Below are positions 25,158 through 33,655 of a stretch of 64,000 nt of DNA, in pieces (within the stretch, counting starts at the first letter, position 1; every line of letters begins with the position of its first letter). The stretch is from G963665005 sp963665005 (GTDB lineage Bacteria > Bacillota > Clostridia > Christensenellales > SZUA-584): the NCBI GenBank assembly GCA_963665005.2, contig CAXXTQ010000002.1, forward strand, positions 50,245-114,244, written 5' to 3'. The notes below the pieces were generated by a model that did no database searches, was not told the DNA's origin, and saw only the letters and a list, made by a program, of their open reading frames with translations. A program made the position numbers and the translations under genes.

Positions 25158-26072
25158 CTATTCGTTTTCTCTGATATAAGACTGTGCTGAATATACAGCC
25201 GTCGCGCCGTCCGCAGCCGCTGTAACTACCTGTCTTACAGGCTTTACAATTATATCGCCAGCTGCAAATACACCCGGCAGGCTCGTCCTCATGCCCGTAT
25301 CGGTAATGATATATCCCGAAGAATCTGTCTTAATAAGGTCTTTGACATCGTCCGAATGCGGCACCGTCCCTATGGCTACGAATACTCCCGAAACGTTTAT
25401 GGTGCGCATCTGCTCTGTCTTTTTATTTCTTACCCGTATGGCTTCAACTGCCGTTTCTCCGGCTATGCTGTCAACTATGCTGTCCCATACAAACTCAATT
25501 TTTTTGTTAGCCATAGCCGCTTTCTGCAGCGCTTTTTGAGCCCTTAGCTCGTCTCTTCTGTGCACTACATAAATTCGGCTTGCAAATGCCGCAAGATAAA
25601 GAGCGTCCTCTAATGCCGTATCTCCGCCGCCTATGACTGCCACATCTTTTTCTCTGAAAAAAGCTCCGTCGCACGTTGCGCAATACGAAACGCCCGAGCC
25701 TATAAATTTCTTTTCAGAATATAACCCGAGGCTTCTGTAATCTGCGCCCATCGCAAGTATAACTGTTTTTCCTTTATATGTCTTATCTGACGATACAACC
25801 TTTTTTTCGTCGCCTTCAAGATCGTATCCGGTTATTTCTGCCGTCTCAATTATCGCGCCGTGCGCCTCTGCCTGTTCTTTGAATTTAATCGAAAGGTCTA
25901 CGCCCGAAACTCCTTCGGGAAACCCGGGATAGTTTTCTACGATATGCGCTCTGGCTATCTGCCCGCCGGCAAATACTCTTTCTAGCACAAGCACAGACAT
26001 GCCCGCCCTTGCGGCATACAGCCCCGCGGTAAGCCCTGCAGGGCCTGCCCCTACTATTATTACGTCGTACAT
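25158..26072 (-). CDS. trxB: Thioredoxin-disulfide reductase
   Basis: 304 residues, low-molecular-weight type. FAD-binding GAGPAGLTAGLYAARAG at the N-terminus, redox-active CATCDG (Cys131/Cys134), NADPH-binding VIGGGDTALEDALYLA with HRRDELRA, and the C-terminal GVFAAGDI segment. It reduces thioredoxin, or a glutaredoxin-like partner, with NADPH or possibly with ferredoxin as in some clostridia. HRRDELR favours NADPH. RBS AAGGAG. No trx gene is adjacent. It lies 67 bp upstream of glmM and in the same direction. Confidence 0.94.
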   Translation of the reverse strand: MYDVIIVGAGPAGLTAGLYAARAGMSVLVLERVFAGGQIARAHIVENYPGFPEGVSGVDLSIKFKEQAEAHGAIIETAEITGYDLEGDEKKVVSSDKTYKGKTVILAMGADYRSLGLYSEKKFIGSGVSYCATCDGAFFREKDVAVIGGGDTALEDALYLAAFASRIYVVHRRDELRAQKALQKAAMANKKIEFVWDSIVDSIAGETAVEAIRVRNKKTEQMRTINVSGVFVAIGTVPHSDDVKDLIKTDSSGYIITDTGMRTSLPGVFAAGDIIVKPVRQVVTAAADGATAVYSAQSYIRENE

Positions 26073-26231
26073 TATTTACTCCTTATGTGTGTTATTTTTC
26101 CGCACTTATAATACCCTATTTGCCCTGAAAAAACAAACGGGCGTTTTTGCTTAATGCCATATTATCACAAATTTGCTTTTGCAGGCTTTAACATAATGTA
26201 AACTTCATTATCAACCATTAAAACCTTATAC

Positions 26232-27404
26232 CTACATACCTTGCTTTAAAACTTCTATCGCTTTTTCAAGCTGTGTATCATGCCACTCTTCATTTTCCTG
26301 AGAATCTTTGATTTGCGGCAGTTCAACATAATAATCGGGATAAATGCCGTTGCCGTTAATGCTTCTGCCGTTAGGCGTGAAATATTCGGAAGTCGTTATC
26401 TTTAAGCCGCCGCCCGCAGGCATAGGAATAACCACCTGTACAACGCCTTTACCGTATGTCGTCGTACCCACTACCTCACCGTACTCAAAATCCTGAACAG
26501 CCCCGGCAAAAATCTCGGATGCCGATGCCGTGTTGCCGTTTACAATAAGCGTTACCGGCATATCAATATGCGCCTCGTCGCTGCTTTTAACCTCACGGTT
26601 TCCATCTTTGTCTTCGGTATAAACGAGAGTGCCCTCGGGCAGCAGCATATCGAGCACATCAACGACCGTAGTCAAAAAGCCGCCCGGATTATCCCTTAGA
26701 TCTATAATAACACCGTTTGCTTCGTTCTCCTTAAAAAACCCCATCGCCTGTGCAAAAAGCATTCCGCAGTTTCCGCCGAACTGTGCAATGCGCATATATC
26801 CTATGCCGTCGTCCAGCATTTTGTATATAAGCATGTCGAGTACTATCTCTCTGCGCTCCATCGAAAATTGCAGTACTTGCGTTCCCCGCATTACGCCAAT
26901 CGTAATTTCGGCGCCTTTCTCGCCTATGCAAAGAAGGCTTATCTCCTGAAGCGTTTTTTTGGTCACATCCGCGCCGTCTATGCTTACTATCAGGTCTCCT
27001 AGCTCTACGCCCGCCTCTTTTGCGGGAGAACCTTCAAAAAAGTAATCAATCACCGCAAGGCCGCTTTGCTCGTCTACTCTTATCTGCATACCAATGCCGT
27101 AATATTCTCCGGCAGCCTCTTGATTAAAAGCATCAAATTCTTCGGGAGTATAATATACGCTGTACGGGTCCTCGAGCGACGCTACCATTGCTTTTAAGCC
27201 GGCGTACTGAACCTGCTGCATATCATAATCTTTAAGATAATATTTATCTATTATCTGTTCAACGTTAGAAAATTCTCTAAGAGAAAGCGAATTCTCGTCT
27301 CCGTTAAGCTTGTCATTAAAATCGCTCGACAATATAAAAATCGTTGCCAGCGAACTTACAATACCGACAACAACAGCCAGTAAAAAAGCTACCCATTTTT
27401 TCAT
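26232..27404 (-). CDS. CtpA-type S41 carboxy-terminal processing protease
   Basis: About 390 residues. An N-terminal membrane anchor (WVAFLLAVVVGIVSSLATIF), a PDZ domain (about 85-165, YYGIGMQIRVDE and GVELGDLIVSIDGADV) and an S41 catalytic domain with the nucleophile in NTASASEIFAGAV and the general-base Lys in TYGKGVVQ. The enzyme acts outside the membrane on C-termini of exported proteins. The ATG at 27404 has GGAGG six bases upstream and replaces a longer frame from 27431. It may share a transcript with the SH3 protein gene upstream, although a terminator hairpin lies between. Confidence 0.92.
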   Translation of the reverse strand: MKKWVAFLLAVVVGIVSSLATIFILSSDFNDKLNGDENSLSLREFSNVEQIIDKYYLKDYDMQQVQYAGLKAMVASLEDPYSVYYTPEEFDAFNQEAAGEYYGIGMQIRVDEQSGLAVIDYFFEGSPAKEAGVELGDLIVSIDGADVTKKTLQEISLLCIGEKGAEITIGVMRGTQVLQFSMERREIVLDMLIYKMLDDGIGYMRIAQFGGNCGMLFAQAMGFFKENEANGVIIDLRDNPGGFLTTVVDVLDMLLPEGTLVYTEDKDGNREVKSSDEAHIDMPVTLIVNGNTASASEIFAGAVQDFEYGEVVGTTTYGKGVVQVVIPMPAGGGLKITTSEYFTPNGRSINGNGIYPDYYVELPQIKDSQENEEWHDTQLEKAIEVLKQGM

Positions 27405-27471
27405 ATAATACCTCCGAAAACTCATATACATTATAGATATGAATTTTTATACTTACAATATTCAAATATAA

Positions 27472-27516
27472 AACAAAAAGCCTTCTTCTACGCATTTATG
27501 ATACGTAAAAGAAGGC
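27472..27516 (-). terminator. Terminator after the SH3/peptidoglycan-binding gene
   Basis: Stem GCCTTCTT..TACG / CGTA..AAGAAGGC between 27480 and 27516, then TTTTTGTTTT on the minus strand. Confidence 0.75.
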
Positions 27517-27528
27517 CGGTTATTTCAT

Positions 27529-28692
27529 TTAATGCCCCTTTTTATATGCATAATTAACAGCAGCCTGATGGCGCGGGCACTCCCTGCCCGTTGCGTGCAC
27601 CTTAGAATCTTTAAAGTGTATGCAAAAATGTCCGTCAAAATTGTTGCCGCCTATGGGGCTTGATAAATGCGGCATACCGTTTTGTGACGCGGCGTAAGTA
27701 ACGCTTCCTATAGTAACCCATATCGCGCGCCTGTCCCAAGACCACGAACCGCCGTAACATTCTTTCATAGTCGCTGTATCTTTTGCCGTAACCGGCTCGC
27801 AGTCGGCATGCCACCATCCGCCGAACCTTTGTACCCAGTATTGTTTCCCCGTTCTAACGTCTGTGACGAGCGCTTTTGTCCCTTTTCTGAATGTCTTTGC
27901 TATATCGTCCCATGTAGAGAGTTTTACCTCTCCCGTGATGCCGAAAAGCTCTGCGACTGTTGTTGAAATATCGTTATCGCCGAATATCATTTCATATGTC
28001 TGCGCTCCCACAACGCCGTCCTGGCTAAGCCCGGCTTTTTTCTGGAACGCTTTTACCGCGCCTTCTGTCACATCTCCGAAATAACCGGTAGCCGGAGCAA
28101 TAAGAAACTGCCTGTCGCGAAGCTCTTGCTGCATATTACGAACTTCCGCGCCCGACATGCCTATTTTCAAAAGATTGCTTACCTGTTTCGCCGAACTGAT
28201 TTTTATATAATCTTTGTGAACATATCCGTTAATTAAATTTGTGGTGCCGTCCTCGTTTTGCTGCTCGAGTTCAACATAGTACCAGTCTCCCGATAAATTC
28301 TTTACTGTAAGGCCTGTTCCTTCCGCAAGCTCCATAATAATATTGCTGTATGTGCCAGGATTCTGCCTTAAATTTAGCCCGCCCTCAAGCACATGCGCTA
28401 CCATAGAATCGCTGGACGGCAGAAAAACATAATCAGCGCTTATATAACCTCTGTAATTACCGTATATGATACGGTACCAGCCCTCTTCTTCTTCGCAGAA
28501 AACGCCGATCCTCGTGCCTTTATTAAGCTGCATAATTACAGGTGAATCTGTCGTCGGCCTCATTCTCATGTTTACTTCATCGCCCATAACCGTGGCATCC
28601 TCAAAATACGGCATCGCCTGCGCTGTATTTGCCGGAACCAATAAAGCTATGCAAAAAATAAAAACCAATGAAGCGTATAATATCTTTCTCAT
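27529..28692 (-). CDS. Secreted SH3b-SH3b-PG_binding protein with an unidentified C-terminal domain
   Basis: About 387 residues. Signal peptide (ILYASLVFIFCIALLVPANTAQA, cleaved near AQA), two SH3b domains (about 33-95 and 98-170), a PG_binding_1 domain (about 180-240, MSGAEVRNMQQELRDR then GYFGDVTEGAVKAFQKKAGL) and ~130 residues rich in Trp, His and Cys ending with HFCIHFKDS, HATGRECPRHQ and AVNYAYKKG. That last domain occurs in other clostridial wall proteins but I cannot name its activity; the paired histidines suggest a metal or hydrolytic site. It would bind peptidoglycan outside the cell. The ATG at 28692 is chosen over the GTG at 28701 for ribosome-site spacing. Confidence 0.8.
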   Translation of the reverse strand: MRKILYASLVFIFCIALLVPANTAQAMPYFEDATVMGDEVNMRMRPTTDSPVIMQLNKGTRIGVFCEEEEGWYRIIYGNYRGYISADYVFLPSSDSMVAHVLEGGLNLRQNPGTYSNIIMELAEGTGLTVKNLSGDWYYVELEQQNEDGTTNLINGYVHKDYIKISSAKQVSNLLKIGMSGAEVRNMQQELRDRQFLIAPATGYFGDVTEGAVKAFQKKAGLSQDGVVGAQTYEMIFGDNDISTTVAELFGITGEVKLSTWDDIAKTFRKGTKALVTDVRTGKQYWVQRFGGWWHADCEPVTAKDTATMKECYGGSWSWDRRAIWVTIGSVTYAASQNGMPHLSSPIGGNNFDGHFCIHFKDSKVHATGRECPRHQAAVNYAYKKGH

Positions 28693-28884
28693 TCGTAACA
28701 CCCTTTATAAATGTTATAATATTATACACCTTGGCATTTTGCATGTCAAAAAAGAGAAAGTGGCTTTTCTGTAAATTTTTTTGTAATCTTTTATTAGGGA
28801 TATTTTACAATAATTATAAATCAATGTTATAAAATCGCGCTTTTATAATGAAAAATATTGTTTGGTTTTCAAAGAAAAAAAATA

Positions 28885-28914
28885 TTGTCACTTAGGCGAT
28901 TCTTGTGGTATAAT
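28885..28914 (+). promoter_or_regulatory. Promoter of the tRNA-Thr/tRNA-Pro unit
   Basis: TTGTCA (28885-28890), an 18 bp spacer and TATAAT (28909-28914), 37 bp upstream of the tRNA-Thr 5' end. Confidence 0.75.
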
Positions 28915-28951
28915 TCCATACTGTCGACAGAAGATTGTGAGAAAAAATGAT

Positions 28952-29027
28952 GCCAATGTAGCTCAGTTGGTAGAGCGGCTCATTCGTAATGAGCAGGTCA
29001 GCGGTTCAATTCCGCTCATTGGCTCCA
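28952..29027 (+). tRNA. tRNA-Thr (anticodon CGT)
   Basis: Acceptor GCCAATG/CATTGGC, D arm GCTC AGTTGGTA GAGC, anticodon stem GCTCA/TGAGC with loop TTCGTAA (anticodon CGT), T arm with GTTCAAT, discriminator T and encoded CCA. Confidence 0.95.
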
Positions 29028-29114
29028 AACACACTTTAAGTGTTTCGCTCTTTAGACGTGCTTTTTTATCCGTTAAAAGACGCGACGTTGCTAAAGAATC
29101 AACCAAATATATGT

Positions 29115-29191
<77 letters not shown>

Positions 29192-29193
29192 AT

Positions 29194-29226
29194 AAAAAAT
29201 AACCGCCGTTGGCGGTTATTTTTTAT
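29194..29226 (+). terminator. Terminator of the tRNA-Thr/Pro unit
   Basis: AATAACCGCC, loop GTT, GGCGGTTATT, then a T run. The 3' arm is also the first part of repeat copy A. Confidence 0.85.
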
Positions 29227-29300
29227 TGGGTGAGATATGGAAGGATTTGAAGCGAGCGTGCAAAAACGCACCTGTGTGTGCGTTTTTAGCGAGACGGTCG
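29211..29300 (+). repeat. Dispersed noncoding repeat, copy A
   Basis: About 90 bp. It begins with the terminator arm GGCGGTTATT, then ATTGGGTGAGATATGG and AAGGATTTGAAGCGAGCG, a variable hairpin (AAAAACGCAC..GTGTGCGTTTTT), and ends GCGAGACGGTCG. Copies B, C and a partial D follow within 1.7 kb. Confidence 0.8.
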
Positions 29301-29349
29301 ACAATATCTGGCTTCTTTGAAGAACCCTAGACGCAGGCACTTGCCAAAC

Positions 29350-29439
29350 GGCGGTTATTTTTTATTGGGTGAGATATGAAAGGATTTGAAGCGAGCGGTA
29401 AAAAACGCGCCCAAAGTGCGCGTTTTAGCGAGACGGTCG
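29350..29439 (+). repeat. Dispersed noncoding repeat, copy B
   Basis: Nearly identical to copy A over its first 48 bases (one change, ATATGA for ATATGG). It has a different hairpin (AAAACGCGC..GCGCGTTTT) and the same GCGAGACGGTCG end. The 200 bp from here to the cyclase gene are AT-rich and hold no gene I can support. Confidence 0.8.
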
Positions 29440-29639
29440 CTTAGTAGCCCTCCTTTTTTAAAGAAGCAGCAACGCAGCTGCGCAACACCTATACCCTTTA
29501 TTGGCTCTAAATGCTTTATTTGTGTATAAAAATTAGATGAAATCATTACAAAAACGTTTATTAAAGATTTTTACTTTACAATCACGTGAATCATATCTAT
29601 AATTGAATTCAATAAAGAATTAAATTGGATTAAATTGTT

Positions 29640-30740
29640 ATGCAAAGCCGAAGTTTTCTAAAAAAATTAAAAGATATGCTTCTTGCGTCTTATAACAAAA
29701 AATCGCAGATTTTACTCTGGATACAAATTACACTTATTCTTTTTTTAATAGCTACGCTTATCTTAGTTATCTTTGTGGATGAAAGCAGCAGAGAAATACT
29801 ATACATATGTCTTCTTTCATCTTTGATATTAATCCTTTTCACTGCCGTTGGATTTAACGTTTCTGATAAATATGAGAGAGCAGCTTTTTTAACTGTTATA
29901 GCTACTGTAATTGGGCCGTGGGTATCAATTTTCCTGGACCAAACCATATTTGATGGTGATTTTGTACCATTGATATATGTTTCATTATCTATTCAGCTTT
30001 GTGCAATATTACTATCAGTAAGGCCAACCATAATAATTGCCGTCTTTCAGTTATGTATGCTGCTCTTGTGCATCTTTTCAAATGAAAAACTCATTGAGAT
30101 TAACTGGCCAAGTTTGGTATCTTTTATCGGCTTTACATCCGGAATAAGCATCGTGGCAAGTTATTTAAGCCGTAAACAGTATGATCAGATAAAAAAGCAA
30201 AAAGAACGTTTACAGCAGGATGAGCTTCAGCTGCGAGAGGTGGCAATTCGGGATTCATTAACCGGGCTCTATAACCGCAGATACTTGGGCACCACACTTG
30301 ACAGGGAAATCAGCAGAGCTTCCCGAAAAAATCAAAGCCTGGGAATAATAATGGCAGATGTCGACAATTTTAAATCAATAAATGATAATTTCGGGCATGC
30401 ATTTGGTGATTATGTTCTCTCTTTGGTATCTGAGTTATTTATAAATAACATGCGGAGCTATGATATAGTATGCCGCTATGGCGGCGATGAGTTTGTTCTT
30501 GTTATGCCCGACAGTACATTACCAAATGCCTTAAAAAGAGCAGAGGATCTACGGCAATTTGTCGAAAATACAGGCTTTACGTTTGAAAATAAAACAATTA
30601 ACGTATCCATATCTTTAGGTGTTTGCGCATATCCCGAACACGGAATGTCCGCAGATAACTTGTTAAGATCTGCAGATAAAGCATTATATGCAGCAAAAGA
30701 AAATGGCCGAAACAGTGTGATTTGTGCTGAATCGGTTTAG
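29640..30740 (+). CDS. Membrane diguanylate cyclase (GGDEF)
   Basis: 366 residues. The N-terminal ~180 are about six membrane helices (residues 22-45, 53-72, 80-98, 109-126, 128-145, 156-174) with no recognised extracellular domain, like an MASE-type sensor. A short coiled segment (QYDQIKKQKERLQQDELQLRE) links to a GGDEF domain with the intact active site GGDEF (281-285), metal Asp in MADVDNFKSIND, and an RxxD inhibitory site (RSYD, 272-275). It should make cyclic di-GMP with product inhibition. It starts with ATG at 29640 behind a poor ribosome site. Repeat copies flank it on both sides. It converges with the PAS-GAF gene. Confidence 0.9.
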   Translation: MQSRSFLKKLKDMLLASYNKKSQILLWIQITLILFLIATLILVIFVDESSREILYICLLSSLILILFTAVGFNVSDKYERAAFLTVIATVIGPWVSIFLDQTIFDGDFVPLIYVSLSIQLCAILLSVRPTIIIAVFQLCMLLLCIFSNEKLIEINWPSLVSFIGFTSGISIVASYLSRKQYDQIKKQKERLQQDELQLREVAIRDSLTGLYNRRYLGTTLDREISRASRKNQSLGIIMADVDNFKSINDNFGHAFGDYVLSLVSELFINNMRSYDIVCRYGGDEFVLVMPDSTLPNALKRAEDLRQFVENTGFTFENKTINVSISLGVCAYPEHGMSADNLLRSADKALYAAKENGRNSVICAESV

Positions 30741-30803
30741 TTTGAAAATCTTGAAGTGAGCGGTAAAAACAGCGCCTCAAGCGTGCGTTTTAGCAAGACG
30801 GCC
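30741..30803 (+). repeat. Partial repeat copy D
   Basis: It starts at the base after the cyclase stop: TTTGAAAATCTTGAAGTGAGCG, split as TTTGAAAATC and TTGAAGTGAGCG, then a hairpin region and TTTTAGCAAGACGG. It matches the second half of copies A and B with several changes. Confidence 0.6.
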
Positions 30804-30857
30804 ACAAGCAGCCTTTCTTTTTTTAAGAAGCAGCGGCTCAGCCGAATGTCGCCAAAT

Positions 30858-30949
30858 GGCGGCTATTTTTATTGGATGAGATATGGAAGGATTTGAAGCG
30901 AGCGGCATGCGCAGCGTGTAAAAAACGTGCCATTTGTGTGCGTTTTAGC
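30858..30949 (+). repeat. Dispersed noncoding repeat, copy C
   Basis: GGCGGCTATTTTTATTGGATGAG, split as GGCGGCTATTT and TTATTGGATGAG, then ATATGGAAGGATTTGAAGCG, a variable part and GCGTTTTAGC. It ends eight bases from the stop of the PAS-GAF gene. Confidence 0.75.
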
Positions 30950-30956
30950 TTATAAT

Positions 30957-33467
30957 TCAAGCCAGTTCTTCGTTCTCCGCTTCCCATTCGGGAACTTTGC
31001 CATTTATACGTATCTTTCCAATTTCGCAAGACAAACCATCAGGGAAAATGCGCATATATGCTCTTACCCATACTTCGGAGAAAAATTTTATTTTTTCGAT
31101 TTCCGCTTTTTCCCACTCATACCCTTTTTCTTGGGCGCCTATCTGTAAAAAACCCCAGACTTTGCCGTTATGCTTAACAGTGATACCAAGCGCAGAATTG
31201 ATCTTCCATCCAAGATAATTATTTTTATGGCTGCAAGCAAAGCCAATTTTTTGCCCTTCCTCAATGTTTTCCACCGCGTCTGATGTCATTATATGATCAG
31301 AATTCCGCCCCACTCTTTTTATTGTGTTTATGTTGTTATACGAAGCTACAACTTGTGAGTTCCAGTCAAAAACCATATAGTTATAAAGATAATCGCGGGT
31401 ATATTTAAACAGGCATATTTTATCTAAATTCATAATTGCGGCAATTTCTTGGCACATTGCTTTTACATTCTCAAAAAAATCATCTTCATTTGCATCAATA
31501 AAATATTTTATAAACTCTGTGACATTATGAAAAATATCTTTTTGTTTTTTAGCTTCTTTTTCAAATTCAGCAAGTTTTTCATTCGCTTTTGCAAGCTCTT
31601 GTTCGTCTTGTTTTCTAAGATACGCGCCTGCGAAAACCTCACAGAAAACCTTGCCAATTTTAATATCGGCTTTTGTCCATTTATGATATCCTATTATTTT
31701 ATGTAGAGCCAGATAACCGATGATGTCATTCCCTTTTTTTATAGGCACCTTAAGAAAAGATTTTATGCCGTCGCCTAACAAGCCTTTATTAAGATTAGGA
31801 TAATCATTAATATCCACCATTGTATTGTCAATAACGACGTTTTGTTTTTTTTCTCTTTCACTTAAAATAGATTCGCTAAATTCAATATGTTTTTTTAACT
31901 TTGATTCAAGAATTCCTTTAGCACCCCAAATATAATCATTGCGAAAAATTTTATCTTTATCATCTAACAAAAACAAATATATTAAATCTAATCCGGCAAG
32001 CTCGCCTATTTCTTCGAGCATGCTGTATACACAATCGTCAAACCCACGGATACCGACAGAAATAAACTGTTTTGAGACCTTTGCTATTGTTTCTTCTACG
32101 GCAAGCAGGTCTTGCAGCGATTCATCGTATTCGATCAATACACGATTGGATTTCTCCAGCTGTTTTTCTGCCGCCGTTCTTTGGTATGCGCTCATTATCG
32201 TCTGTGCCGCTATCTTAATCATACCAACTTCAGCCGTTGTCCACATTCTTACTTTGTTTGTCTGCACAAGATAAATCATTCCCCAAATTTCTGCATCTTT
32301 TAATATAGGAATGCCCAAAATAGATTTAATTCCGTCATTTTTCAGCGCTTTTTTTAAATCGTTGTCTAAAGATATGTTGTTTTCCACATCATTTATTATT
32401 AACAGTTTTTTGGGCATCGGGCATATATAGCTTCCATGTACAGCAGCCAAAAGAATTTTTGAAAAAATCTTTTCGCAGTTCGTTTCCCATGAATATTTTT
32501 CTGCCTCTTTACCGTCATCTGTTTCATACTGTATCAGAAAAGCCCCGCTTGCTTTTATTGTTTCTCCAATTTGCCTAACCATATTATTAAGGCAAGTTTT
32601 AAACCCTTTTTGCCCCGCTTCTATAAAAGCTCTTGAAAATTTTGATATCAACGCCTCAAACTCCAGTTGTTCTCTTAAAATATTTTCATAATAAATAAGC
32701 CTTTTATTCGCGGATTCTAATTTTTTTCTCTCTAAAACATGCTCGGTAACATCTGTACAGGCGCCGAATATTTTTACCGCCTTGTTACCTTTTATTTTTG
32801 GGCTTAGTCTAATAACAATAAATGAGTGTCCCGAATCATGCATAAATTCGACACGCCGCTTTGTCTGTATACATTTTTTCAACTGTCGGTAAAATTCATC
32901 ATGGATTCCCGAAGATTGAATTTCTTTCACACTTTTACCATACAAATTCCCAAGTTTTGTATTGGTCAGCTTTTCGAAGGCAGGGTTTATATATCTGACG
33001 TAAAATTCTTTTTTTTCATCTATATCTAGCACAAATACAGCATTTCTCGAGGTACCGCAGATATCGTAATAATGCGAAATCTCCAGAGTGTTAATGACGA
33101 GATTGAGTGTATTCTCTTTGTCATTTTTACTTAATTTCCTTCCGGAAAAATAAACAAGGCAGCTGTGAGCTTTTCTCTCTGTCTGCGAAACCTGCACAAT
33201 ATACCTGCTGCCGAATTTATTGTCGATAATAACTTTTGTATCATTGTGGTTTCCGCTGTCAAAAACATCTTGGCAAATAGCTATTATTTTGCTGCCGATT
33301 TCATTTTTTAGAACACAGCCAACACATAAACCATATATGTAATGTTTTTCAACTCCCAGTTCATCTGCAAACTTACGGTTAACGTTTTTAAACACGCACT
33401 CACCTTTTTTATTAACCTTAATAATAAAGTGAATCGCATTTGTATCTGAAAATTTGTCAGTCATCAA
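30957..33467 (-). CDS. Cytoplasmic PAS-PAS-GAF-GAF-GAF sensor without an output domain
   Basis: 836 residues, no membrane helix or signal peptide. Two PAS-like domains (about 8-110 and 130-245, the second with YVRYINPAFEKLTN and KIFGACTDVTEH) lead through a coiled coil to three GAF-like domains (about 270-425, 450-625 and 655-815) that share the pattern DGIKSILGIPILKD / GDGIKSFLKVPIKKG. Coiled coils join them (ELAKANEKLAEFEKEAKKQK). The protein stops right after the third GAF, with no kinase, GGDEF, EAL, HTH or phosphatase domain. It may regulate a partner in trans, perhaps the cyclase next door, or be a truncated sensor. RBS AAGGAG; two ATG codons in tandem. Confidence 0.75.
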   Translation of the reverse strand: MMTDKFSDTNAIHFIIKVNKKGECVFKNVNRKFADELGVEKHYIYGLCVGCVLKNEIGSKIIAICQDVFDSGNHNDTKVIIDNKFGSRYIVQVSQTERKAHSCLVYFSGRKLSKNDKENTLNLVINTLEISHYYDICGTSRNAVFVLDIDEKKEFYVRYINPAFEKLTNTKLGNLYGKSVKEIQSSGIHDEFYRQLKKCIQTKRRVEFMHDSGHSFIVIRLSPKIKGNKAVKIFGACTDVTEHVLERKKLESANKRLIYYENILREQLEFEALISKFSRAFIEAGQKGFKTCLNNMVRQIGETIKASGAFLIQYETDDGKEAEKYSWETNCEKIFSKILLAAVHGSYICPMPKKLLIINDVENNISLDNDLKKALKNDGIKSILGIPILKDAEIWGMIYLVQTNKVRMWTTAEVGMIKIAAQTIMSAYQRTAAEKQLEKSNRVLIEYDESLQDLLAVEETIAKVSKQFISVGIRGFDDCVYSMLEEIGELAGLDLIYLFLLDDKDKIFRNDYIWGAKGILESKLKKHIEFSESILSEREKKQNVVIDNTMVDINDYPNLNKGLLGDGIKSFLKVPIKKGNDIIGYLALHKIIGYHKWTKADIKIGKVFCEVFAGAYLRKQDEQELAKANEKLAEFEKEAKKQKDIFHNVTEFIKYFIDANEDDFFENVKAMCQEIAAIMNLDKICLFKYTRDYLYNYMVFDWNSQVVASYNNINTIKRVGRNSDHIMTSDAVENIEEGQKIGFACSHKNNYLGWKINSALGITVKHNGKVWGFLQIGAQEKGYEWEKAEIEKIKFFSEVWVRAYMRIFPDGLSCEIGKIRINGKVPEWEAENEELA

Positions 33468-33655
33468 ATGTTACTCCTTTTTGTGACCTGTAATTAATTT
33501 CTATATTATACATCGTTCGCCATATGCAATGGCTGATTCGACAAAATTAGTCAGCATAACCTAATTAATCTAATCCATAAGTTTTTTATATTTGACATAG
33601 CCGGCTAAAAAATCTATTATTTATATAGCAAAAATCGCAGACTGAAAGGAGAAAA

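Noticed and set aside
27529..28692. YkuD L,D-transpeptidase domain at the C-terminus
   Set aside because: The family signature HGT..SHGCIR is absent; the CxxH and HQ motifs here do not align with it.
29355..29546. Small minus-strand ORF with a FKSFHIS-type peptide, also at 30838-31029
   Set aside because: Both frames are translations of the noncoding repeat units. The shared peptide comes from repeat identity, with no ribosome site.
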